This document shows positions 1 to 5,262 of a stretch of 9,297 nt of DNA, piece after piece. Location of the stretch: NCBI GenBank assembly GCA_003232445.1, contig QIJM01000480.1, positions 1 to 9,297 of the forward strand. The letters run 5' to 3'. The notes beneath the pieces are model-generated. The model was not told where the DNA came from, did not search any database, and was given only the letters and a program-made list of their open reading frames with translations. Each line of letters begins with the position of its first letter. Position 1 is the stretch's first letter. The position numbers and the translations under genes are program-made. This DNA is from Paraglaciecola arctica. Lineage in GTDB: Bacteria; Pseudomonadota; Gammaproteobacteria; Enterobacterales; Alteromonadaceae.

Positions 1-72
1 CAAGCAATTGAACAAAAATATCGCTTTTTTAGTTATGGTGATGCGATGTTTTTGCAGAAGCAGGATAGTTAA
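1..72 (+). CDS. queA: QueA C-terminal end (tRNA ribosyltransferase-isomerase), partial
   Basis: Frame 1 is open from the left edge and reads 23 codons before TAA at 70-72. The peptide contains YRFFSYGDAMFL, the well-known C-terminal signature of S-adenosylmethionine:tRNA ribosyltransferase-isomerase (QueA), which makes epoxyqueuosine in the wobble position of tRNAs. Only the tail is in the window, so nothing can be said about the catalytic part. In most gammaproteobacteria queA is followed directly by tgt, which acts in the same pathway. Here no tgt follows, which suggests an insertion or rearrangement downstream of queA. No clear terminator follows the stop codon. Confidence 0.85.
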   Translation, partial: QAIEQKYRFFSYGDAMFLQKQDS

Positions 73-91
73 TTTGTATATGCTAATTGTT

Positions 92-106
92 AGGATGGAT
101 TGGTAT
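92..106 (+). repeat. 15-bp repeat, copy 1
   Basis: AGGATGGATTGGTAT here is identical to 7645-7659. A related site at 4829-4839 shares GATTGGTATGA with 98-108. Both this site and the 4829 site are followed by GAGCGATTC, directly here (110-118) and 52 bases further on in the other copy (4892-4900). All three lie between genes, which fits remnants of a dispersed intergenic element. The family is not known to me. Confidence 0.4.
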
Positions 107-403
107 GAGGAGCGATTCAATAATATCTTGAAATCCTGCATCTAGTCATATTTTTCGGTTACTAGGGCAATTTATGTCAGTAATTTTTACATTTCGTTAA
201 CTTATTATTCTAGTGCTTTTTTTTTATATATTTTAAACCGTTGATAAGTAAATGAATATATTTAATGGAATAAAATTTGCTTAGTTTTTTATGCCATCCA
301 GTTTTTGTTGCAACCAGCAGTGTTTTATTCCAACTACATTTGATTTTTAATTCACATTAATTGTTTGCACTTACGTGTTGTTTGAACTCAGTGCAACAAA
401 ATC

Positions 404-407
404 GGAG
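404..407 (+). promoter_or_regulatory. Ribosome binding site for the PEP-CTERM-like gene
   Basis: GGAG lies 4 bases before ATG 412 and 7 bases before ATG 415. It supports the start at the double ATG rather than the upstream TTG in the same frame, and it places a hydrophobic signal peptide directly at the N-terminus. Confidence 0.6.
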
Positions 408-411
408 AACA

Positions 412-992
412 ATGATGTTCAGTAAAAAAATAGCTTTATTTTTATGCAGCAGTTTATTTTTGTTTTTTAGTTATTCCTACTCAGCAAGCGGGAGTTTGTT
501 AACTGATCCTGACGGGTTAAACGTAACCTTGTTTAATGACGGCTTCGCTGTGCATTTGGCCCAGACAGTTTTACTATTGGTTATGATCCGGGACCGGGTG
601 GTTTTTTTGGGAATACCATACCAGGAGCCATGCCTGATGGTTCTGAAATGGAAGTCAGTTTTTTTGAAAGTTCAATTTCGTTTGAGCAGCTAACCTTTTT
701 TGATTTAGCCTCGACCCTAGGTTGGACCATGACCATAGATGACATTGACTGGCCTAACGCGGAAGAAATTGTGTCCGCAGACATTTCATTTAGTAATTAC
801 CCCATTGCTTTGTCAGTAAGTTTTACCGCAAACAGTTTGACTATTCGCTACGATGGCGGCGAGCCGCTTAACGTAAGTGATTTATGGGAAGGGACTGTTA
901 CTTTTGATACTGTACAAGTACCTGTGCCGCCAGTATTAAGTTTGCTTTTGTTAGGATGTTTAGGTCTTTATTTTAGGTGTAAAACTCACTAA
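412..992 (+). pseudogene. Secreted protein with PEP-CTERM-like sorting tail, frameshifted
   Basis: Two overlapping frames make one protein of about 193 residues. The first (from ATG 412 or 415) gives a Sec signal peptide: SKK, then a hydrophobic stretch, with cleavage likely near SYSYSA. The second, open from 540 to 992, continues as a soluble, acidic, Gly/Asp-rich domain and ends in VPVPPVLSLLLLGCLGLYF followed by basic residues. That tail has the layout of exosortase-processed PEP-CTERM signals: a VPxP motif, one membrane helix and a short basic end. The switch is a -1 shift, meaning one base missing, probably near 546-558, because the second frame already looks protein-like from about 552. 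The middle domain matches nothing I recognise. The alternatives are a sequencing error or a recent inactivation. Known for the family: such proteins go to the surface or matrix. Inferred here: the same fate if the gene is intact. Confidence 0.55.
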
Positions 993-1057
993 TAATTATA
1001 CACGGGCTATAATTTAATTATTGTTAGTGTGTTTGCGTTTTGCAGTGTGGATTAAAC

Positions 1058-1263
1058 ATGGGTAAACAGAAATCTCGTTATCAATCTTTGTTGGAGAATT
1101 TGTCTGATTGGGTCTTGCAATCGGCTAAGCAGGATATGTTAACAATGGTGAACTTATTTGCAATAAATGCGGCCATAGTCACGAAATTACTGGTGTGCAG
1201 AGGATCCAATCCTGCATTAAATGTGCTGGTGATACTTTTTCAAGGAAAGCATCGTCAGTCTAA
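1058..1263 (+). pseudogene. Zinc-ribbon protein, DUF1451/YbeL-like, frameshifted and shortened
   Basis: From ATG 1058 the first frame reads MGKQKSRYQSLLENLSDWVL, an amphipathic start like that of DUF1451 (YbeL-type) zinc-ribbon proteins. That frame then loses sense. From 1129 the neighbouring frame reads GELICNKCGHSHEI and then CIKC, giving CX2C-X14-CX2C, a typical four-cysteine zinc ribbon ending at TAA 1261-1263. GEL(I/V)C..C is also where the ribbon begins in E. coli YbeL. One missing base near 1127-1133 explains the shift. The corrected product is only about 68 residues, whereas the family is about 150-160 and has a long helical middle part, so either that part was deleted or this is a natural short form. 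The RBS is weak. The role of the family is not well defined. The frame-1040 reading of the same stretch is the wrong frame for the ribbon half. Confidence 0.5.
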
Positions 1264-1268
1264 CTGCT

Positions 1269-1388
1269 TATACCAAACGTCATAAATATCTAGTCAGTCA
1301 GAGAGATGACAGCGGCTTCCAATAGTCGCCTTGCCTAAATCGCTTTAAACTCCCGCTGAATCCGTCATTTTGAGGTGATTTGGGTATA
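1269..1388. repeat. Probable miniature inverted-repeat element (MITE-like), 120 bp
   Basis: The segment begins with TATACCAAACGTCA and ends with GTGATTTGGGTATA. The reverse complement of the end is TATACCCAAATCAC, so the termini form an imperfect inverted repeat with a perfect TATACC/GGTATA core. The interior has no reading frame. It starts six bases after the stop codon of the zinc-ribbon gene. Short elements with TATACC-type ends between genes fit non-autonomous transposon derivatives, but no second full copy is present in the window to confirm the boundaries, and I see no certain target duplication. Confidence 0.45.
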
Positions 1389-1407
1389 TTAGCCTTCCAC
1401 TTCATTA

Positions 1408-1653
1408 TCAGTTTATTGGTTGCAACTCATCTTCGGTGAAATTCCCCACACAAGGCCCAACACTAAACTGGTAGCCTAAAGCAGAATCGTCTTCAGTGAC
1501 CAGTAATACCATTCTAGCAAATAAACTGTTCAGGGTAAGCCACTCTCTAGAGCAGTTTACGGATAACATGCGCTATGACACGTTGGAGGCCTGCCATAAC
1601 CCTATCGGTATTGACCGAAAAGGACACACCAGATATTGATTATGACCACGCCC
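1408..1653 (-). pseudogene. Interrupted reading frame, unknown protein
   Basis: On the - strand one frame is open for 82 codons except for a single TAG at 1573-1575. The downstream half, from ATG at 1567-1569, encodes 53 residues including FARMVLLVTEDDSALGYQF and a TEDEL end before the stop at 1408-1410. It has no ribosome binding site. The upstream half has no start codon and begins after another stop at 1654-1656. The amino-acid composition looks protein-like, and I suspect the 3' part of a decayed gene, but I cannot name the family. Chance is possible: other short frames overlap the same DNA, including a 50-codon frame on the + strand at 1575-1727. Confidence 0.3.
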
Positions 1654-1688
1654 CTACATCACCAGTTGGCTATTTACGACCAATTTAC

Positions 1689-1727
1689 GGAGGCATTATG
1701 AACCTTCAACTCGAACGCTTACATTAA
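1689..1727 (+). other. Strong ribosome binding site with a 9-codon reading frame
   Basis: GGAGG at 1689-1693 is followed after four bases by ATG 1698, which opens only nine codons (MNLQLERLH) before TAA 1725-1727. The stretch runs antisense across the last codons of the protease gene. A perfect Shine-Dalgarno before such a short frame suggests the 5' end of a gene whose body has been lost, or a chance match. I cannot distinguish these. Confidence 0.25.
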
Positions 1728-3915
1728 ACAGTGGCTCACTCTTTAATTGATCTTGTGGATCAGTTTTCAGTTGTTGTTGACACTTAGTTCTCAGTCTGAA
1801 TACTAAGCCAAATAAACACAGCATCATCCATCCTAAACTACCACCGCCTGAAGAATTTGTAGGGGTGGGAGGTGGAGGTGGAGGTGGAGGTGGAGGTGGA
1901 GGTGGAGGTGGAGGTGGAGGTGTCGCCACTACAGGAGTAAAGACTAGATTACGAATGTATCCTCTATCTTCACCCTCGTTAACAGAAAAATCTTTACTGT
2001 ACGTCCAATTGACCAAATTTGTTTCTTCTGTCAGGTCAAGACTATATGCAGTAAAATTTATTTCTTCATCATCACCATCGATAACGTCTATCAAATCACC
2101 ATTTAGGTAAAGAAACAGAGCATCAAAACGCTCAAAATTAGGATCTGTTTCTTCTAAGGTATTGGCTTCAGAAGATACTTCCCAGTCAAAAGTAAGTACA
2201 CCTTCACCTTCAATTTGTGCAACGAAGATACTATCCTGTAGGTCACCTGATGTTCTACTTTCAATCCCTTCTTCTGTGGTACTGGCTATCCAAGCTGAAG
2301 CACCATTCGTACCGCCACTAAATAAAGTCATTGCGTCGGATACGCTGCCAGCAATTGCTGCTAATTCAACAGCTGAGTTTAGTGTTGTACCCGTAACCAT
2401 AGCGCTGCTGGTTTGGACTTGGTCATTGTCAGGAGCAGTGATAGTCAAATCTGCAGCTACTTCGTTAGCAAGTGTTGGAAGGTAACTTACGCTGAGCTGG
2501 CAATTACTACCTGCATCTAAGGTTGCACAATTACTGGCGTTCAAAGTGAAATCAGTTGAACCAGAATTGCTCTCACTGTTGTTCGTCACTGTAAACTCGG
2601 TAGTTTGCTCTTCGCCTTCAAGGCCTAAACCAAAATCGTGGCGCGGGGTGATGACGGCTATACCATCAGTTATAGTGGATATCCAGTCTTTGAACTCAGA
2701 CACTCGGGTATATACGCCTGGGAAACCAGCCTCCGCACAACCAAACCCCCAACTGACGATGCCCACCTGCTGCACACCTGAACCGGTATTCACTATTAAT
2801 GGGCCACCACTGTCTCCTTGGCATGAACCTCTTCCTCCTTCTGGTATTGCTGCGCATATCATGACATCGGTAATATTAATGTTGTCTGCAGGTATACCAA
2901 AACTTTCGCCTAATGCTTCTCTGCATTCAGCGTTGGAAGATAGCCGTAAGTCAACCCGATGTAAGATATCTGGAAAATTAGACGTAGGGCCATCATCCGG
3001 AGCAAAACCTTCACGACCACCCCAGCCAGCAACGGTTGCTAAACTATTCTCAATGGCATACTGATCCGTTAGTGCTGCGTCTGCAATTTGTATCGCTGGT
3101 GGGGCATCCACTGGAGAAGAAACAAGCTCTACAAGCGCAATGTCGCTACTAATTGTATCTGCGTCGTAGAGTGGATGAATATAGATATTGGCAATATCAA
3201 TAGCCTTTTCGGCTCCATCAGATAAGTCATATTCGCCCACATTCATTTTAAATAGACTTGCGTTTGCACCATCCACACAATGAGCTGCGGTAAGAACCCA
3301 TTTATCGCCTAAAAACGAAGCACCACATGAGGAATCTTGTTGTAATTCTGTCGTTTCACTGACTGATAACGACGCCACATCTCCAACTTGCTCCAAAAGA
3401 GTCAAGCCATCTTCTCGGGTCACAGCCACAACAGGAATAGTACCGGTGTGATCTTCACCCAAAGTGCCAGAGATATTACCCAACTCTTCATTGTTATAAA
3501 TAATAGCTCCGATACCACCACCGGCTTCGCAATTGTCTGCTTTTTCAGAAAAATTAACCTCGCCTCGTTCTATCAAACACACGTTACCTGCTGCATCAGC
3601 ACATACTACGTCACCCATTCCGCAAGCAAGCATTTCACCGCTGGCTTGTCCAGACGCACCAAAGCTAAATGATTGTGTTTTGTAAATAACGTCGTTCACA
3701 TCCAGTGACGTCACCAAAGCATCAAATGTAAATACATATGCCGTCATCCACGGCCAGTTTTCTTCCATAGCCACTTCACCACCAACAATGCGTGTTTCAG
3801 CGGTTTGAGTTCTCACTTTGTTTGATGGCGTTAATTGACCTTTTGCTGCTATGGCAGAGCCAGCAACAAAAAGCAGAACCGAGGTGAGTCCTGTTTTTAA
3901 AAATTTGTTCATCAT
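1696..3915 (-). CDS. Secreted chymotrypsin-family serine protease with PA insert and GlyGly-CTERM tail
   Basis: The product is 739 residues from the ATG at 3913-3915. A GGAG lies 5 bases before that ATG and 8 before the next one, so the upstream GTG at 3937-3939 is unlikely. The order is: signal peptide ending near GSAIAA (1-24); activation site RIVGG with the mature N-terminus at Ile43; a PA domain (about 72-187, with ERGEVNFSEKADNC and GAIIYNN) inserted before the His strand; LTAAHC with His212; SSDIAL with Asp258; GDSGGP with Ser369; a Hydin/choice-of-anchor-like Ig module (about 424-508); and a beta-sandwich (about 510-662). Then come 18 prolines (666-683), SGGGSLGW plus one membrane helix and RLRTK (GlyGly-CTERM, about 690-711), and a further 28 residues. 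In related proteins (Vibrio VesB) this tail is processed by rhombosortase after type II secretion. The S1 base residue (chymotrypsin 189) is Gly with Gly216 and Gly226, so trypsin-like Arg/Lys specificity is not expected. Monocistronic as far as can be seen. Confidence 0.9.
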   Translation of the reverse strand: MMNKFLKTGLTSVLLFVAGSAIAAKGQLTPSNKVRTQTAETRIVGGEVAMEENWPWMTAYVFTFDALVTSLDVNDVIYKTQSFSFGASGQASGEMLACGMGDVVCADAAGNVCLIERGEVNFSEKADNCEAGGGIGAIIYNNEELGNISGTLGEDHTGTIPVVAVTREDGLTLLEQVGDVASLSVSETTELQQDSSCGASFLGDKWVLTAAHCVDGANASLFKMNVGEYDLSDGAEKAIDIANIYIHPLYDADTISSDIALVELVSSPVDAPPAIQIADAALTDQYAIENSLATVAGWGGREGFAPDDGPTSNFPDILHRVDLRLSSNAECREALGESFGIPADNINITDVMICAAIPEGGRGSCQGDSGGPLIVNTGSGVQQVGIVSWGFGCAEAGFPGVYTRVSEFKDWISTITDGIAVITPRHDFGLGLEGEEQTTEFTVTNNSESNSGSTDFTLNASNCATLDAGSNCQLSVSYLPTLANEVAADLTITAPDNDQVQTSSAMVTGTTLNSAVELAAIAGSVSDAMTLFSGGTNGASAWIASTTEEGIESRTSGDLQDSIFVAQIEGEGVLTFDWEVSSEANTLEETDPNFERFDALFLYLNGDLIDVIDGDDEEINFTAYSLDLTEETNLVNWTYSKDFSVNEGEDRGYIRNLVFTPVVATPPPPPPPPPPPPPPPPPPTPTNSSGGGSLGWMMLCLFGLVFRLRTKCQQQLKTDPQDQLKSEPLFNVSVRVEGS
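1871..1922. repeat. GGTGGA hexanucleotide microsatellite in the protease linker
   Basis: Eight exact GGTGGA units plus GGTG run from 1871 to 1922. On the - strand they encode alternating CCT/CCA proline codons and form most of the 18-proline linker (1867-1920) between the globular domains and the GlyGly-CTERM signal. Gain or loss of one unit changes the linker by two residues and never the frame, so linker length could vary between relatives without loss of the gene. The repeat also makes a long glycine-coding frame on the + strand, which is not a gene. Confidence 0.9.
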
Positions 3916-3953
3916 AAATACTCCAAGTGACTTGTTCACTAACTTTATACTGT

Positions 3954-3973
3954 ATTAAGTTACATTAAGTTGC
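3954..3973. repeat. Tandem 10-bp repeat upstream of the protease
   Basis: ATTAAGTTAC at 3954-3963 is followed directly by ATTAAGTTGC at 3964-3973, nine of ten bases identical. The spacing of one helical turn, 39 bases before the protease start codon, would suit a regulator binding to one face of the DNA near the promoter. No convincing -35/-10 pair can be fixed in this AT-rich stretch, so the regulatory role is inference. Confidence 0.35.
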
Positions 3974-4038
3974 GTAAAGACACTTAATAGACCGCTATAG
4001 TCGGTGTTTATTTCCAAAATATCAACTGGCTTAATGGC

Positions 4039-4170
4039 TCAATCTGCTTGGTATTTCCAATACCTCTTGCGAAATATTATCAAGGTGATCATAGCGATAA
4101 ACAGTGAAGTTAACGGAATAGCAGTAAATACACCAGATGCTCTCTTTGTCCCTGTGGTGGTAATCGCTTT
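4039..4170 (-). pseudogene. C-terminal remnant of a membrane protein
   Basis: On the - strand 43 codons are open before TGA (4039-4041), limited upstream by a stop at 4171-4173. The peptide includes GTKRASGVFTAIPLTSLFIA followed by MITLIIFRKRYWKYQAD, that is one hydrophobic helix and a strongly basic C-terminal end, typical of the last transmembrane helix of an inner-membrane protein. There is no start codon ahead of the helix. I read it as the tail of a gene whose front was lost. The family is not recognisable from this piece. It lies between the divergent protease promoter region and the next + strand gene. Confidence 0.4.
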
Positions 4171-4302
4171 TTAATAGTGTGGGGCACAGCTAAGCTGATG
4201 GATTAAAAATACTACCCATCGCAAATAGAAACACACAAGCCTAAAGTCTTTGCTTTTAGGCGCGATAACTACAATACCTCCATCATTTCAGCGATAAGCG
4301 TT

Positions 4303-4812
4303 TTGCTCGACTCGGCCAATACAAGTCAACCCGATATCAACGCTAGCACCGAAGCGTTATTATCAAGTGACTATGAACTAAACGGTACGATTAATCGTGC
4401 AGCGAGTGAAGGGGCTAAATTTGCGTTAATCATGGCGATGCTTGAACAAAACTGCATCCATCGACCACATTTAGAAGCGTCAAAAGAGCTAAATCAAACT
4501 CCAGAGGTTGAAAGTGGCCTCAATCGTTATCGCAGCAATCCTTTAAGCGCTAACGATACATACTGGCAAACCTGTCAACACACCAGTCAATTAATCCATG
4601 ATGGTCAACTACACTCTGCTCAGCTTTGGCTAGCCATGCACCCCGAGCCTTTATCTCAACACAACCAACCAGATGCAATCGATGAAGAGGTTATCGCCAA
4701 CTGCAGCATTAATACCCAAACCCGTATGCAAGAAGCTAAACAAAGTGTTGTGCAGGTAGATGAAACCGGGTTGTATGATATCTTAAATGAGCTTGAGCCC
4801 ATTCCAGCATAG
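4303..4812 (+). CDS. VC2046/SO_2500-like protein, 5' end uncertain
   Basis: The frame gives 169 residues from TTG 4303, soluble, Gln/Asn/Glu-rich and without a signal peptide. The segment ELNGTINRAASEGAKFALIM resembles the conserved start of the VC2046/SO_2500 family, small gammaproteobacterial proteins of unclear function (roughly ELxxxLNxAxxxGxxAxFxLxxAML). The start is doubtful: TTG 4303 has no ribosome binding site, and the frame stays open upstream to 4207 with coding-like content (KPKVFAFRRD) but no ATG or GTG. An ATG at 4198 is in the same frame but is followed two codons later by TAA. The N-terminus may therefore be damaged by a point mutation or a rearrangement. No clear terminator follows. 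Family assignment is from memory of the pattern and is moderate at best. Confidence 0.5.
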   Translation: MLDSANTSQPDINASTEALLSSDYELNGTINRAASEGAKFALIMAMLEQNCIHRPHLEASKELNQTPEVESGLNRYRSNPLSANDTYWQTCQHTSQLIHDGQLHSAQLWLAMHPEPLSQHNQPDAIDEEVIANCSINTQTRMQEAKQSVVQVDETGLYDILNELEPIPA

Positions 4813-4828
4813 CCGCTCAACCATATTA

Positions 4829-4900
4829 GATTGGTATGACATTCTAAATTTAGCTTAGCTGCTGCGGCAGCTTGACGGCAATGGTTAGACTGAGCGATTC
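4829..4900. repeat. Dispersed repeat copy with internal hairpin
   Basis: GATTGGTATGA at 4829-4839 and GAGCGATTC at 4892-4900 match 98-108 and 110-118, but here 52 bases separate them instead of one. Inside lies a hairpin, AGCTGC (4857-4862) and GCAGCT (4867-4872) with loop TGCG. No T run follows, so it is not a normal terminator. It may be a longer copy of the intergenic element, or copy 1 may be its deletion derivative. Confidence 0.35.
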
Positions 4901-4905
4901 GAATT

Positions 4906-5055
4906 TTAATAGTCATTTTTAAATACAAGATCAGGAGATAGCAATTCATCTGGAATTTCTACATCTGACTGAAGTATGGCTTCTCTCAATCTATCTTCAC
5001 ATTCTTGAATTTTATCTGCAATTATTTTATTTATGATGGTTTTGGATCCTTTAAT
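4906..5055 (-). pseudogene. N-terminal fragment of a DUF4440/SnoaL-like (NTF2-fold) protein
   Basis: Fifty codons minus the stop are open on the - strand and include IQECEDRLREAIL, SDVEIPDELLS and PDLVFKNDY, then TAA at 4906-4908. This closely follows the first helix and first strand of DUF4440/SnoaL-like proteins (E..LR.A...SD...LDELLSPDLVF.N), small NTF2-fold enzymes or binding proteins of about 110-140 residues. The rest of the fold is absent. There is also no start codon: an AAAGGA-type ribosome binding site precedes codons ATC ATA where an ATG would be expected, and a stop lies further upstream at 5056-5058. It is therefore a truncated, probably dead gene. Confidence 0.5.
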
Positions 5056-5152
5056 TCACCTAATAATTGGAAGAAGAGCATTGTCCTCGAGTGGCCTTTT
5101 TTGTTTGTTTTTTGCGGCTGTAGGTAAAAAGTAAATCGCGTCGAAGGGATTC

Positions 5153-5189
5153 ACTGCCATGGATGGCAGTAAGCGCAAGCGTTGACGCT
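5153..5189. repeat. Pair of short palindromes upstream of trhO (REP-like)
   Basis: ACTGCCAT-GG-ATGGCAGT (5153-5170) has eight-base arms, and AGCGT-TG-ACGCT (5178-5189) has five-base arms. Both have a two-base centre, and they are separated by seven bases. They lie about 75 bases before the trhO start. The arrangement resembles repetitive extragenic palindromes, but binding sites for a dimeric regulator of trhO are also possible. There is no T run directly after them. Confidence 0.4.
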
Positions 5190-5262
5190 AAACCCCACCC
5201 TCTGCTACCATCTCGATCCAATTTTTGCTCTGGGATTACGCCCCAACTCGCAAGGTAATATT

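Larger units (their letters stand above)
73..411. other. AT-rich intergenic region after queA
   Basis: About 340 bases without a credible reading frame on either strand. It is very AT-rich, with a run of nine T at about 213-221, but that run has no GC stem before it, so I do not call it a terminator. It contains one copy of a short repeat (92-106) and ends in a clear ribosome binding site for the next gene. I see no strong sigma70 promoter. Confidence 0.6.

Noticed and set aside
1040..1285. Continuous 81-codon frame as one intact protein
   Set aside because: After about codon 30 the frame loses the zinc-ribbon cysteines that are visible in the neighbouring frame, so the continuous frame is a by-product of the frameshift.
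1865..2110. + strand reading frame beginning with a long glycine run
   Set aside because: It is the antisense of the proline linker and C-terminal domain of the protease; the glycines come from the GGTGGA repeat, and no ribosome binding site is present.
2162..3672. Three further + strand frames of 94-172 codons opposite the protease
   Set aside because: The - strand frame encodes a clear multidomain protease with catalytic triad across all of them; their translations have no recognisable features.
4857..4872. Hairpin AGCTGC/GCAGCT as the terminator of the VC2046-like gene
   Set aside because: There is no T run on either side; kept only as part of the repeat copy.
4656..4949. - strand frame of 97 codons
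   Set aside because: It mostly overlaps the VC2046-like gene in antisense, and at its upstream end it runs in the wrong frame through the DUF4440-like fragment. Its composition is not protein-like.
5094..5120. T-rich run as a terminator
   Set aside because: TTTTTTGTTTGTTTTTT is preceded by no GC-rich stem in the adjacent bases.
5182..5262. 27-residue N-terminal extension of TrhO from TTG 5182
   Set aside because: No ribosome binding site lies before the TTG, the peptide fits nothing in the family, and ATG 5263 gives the standard start.
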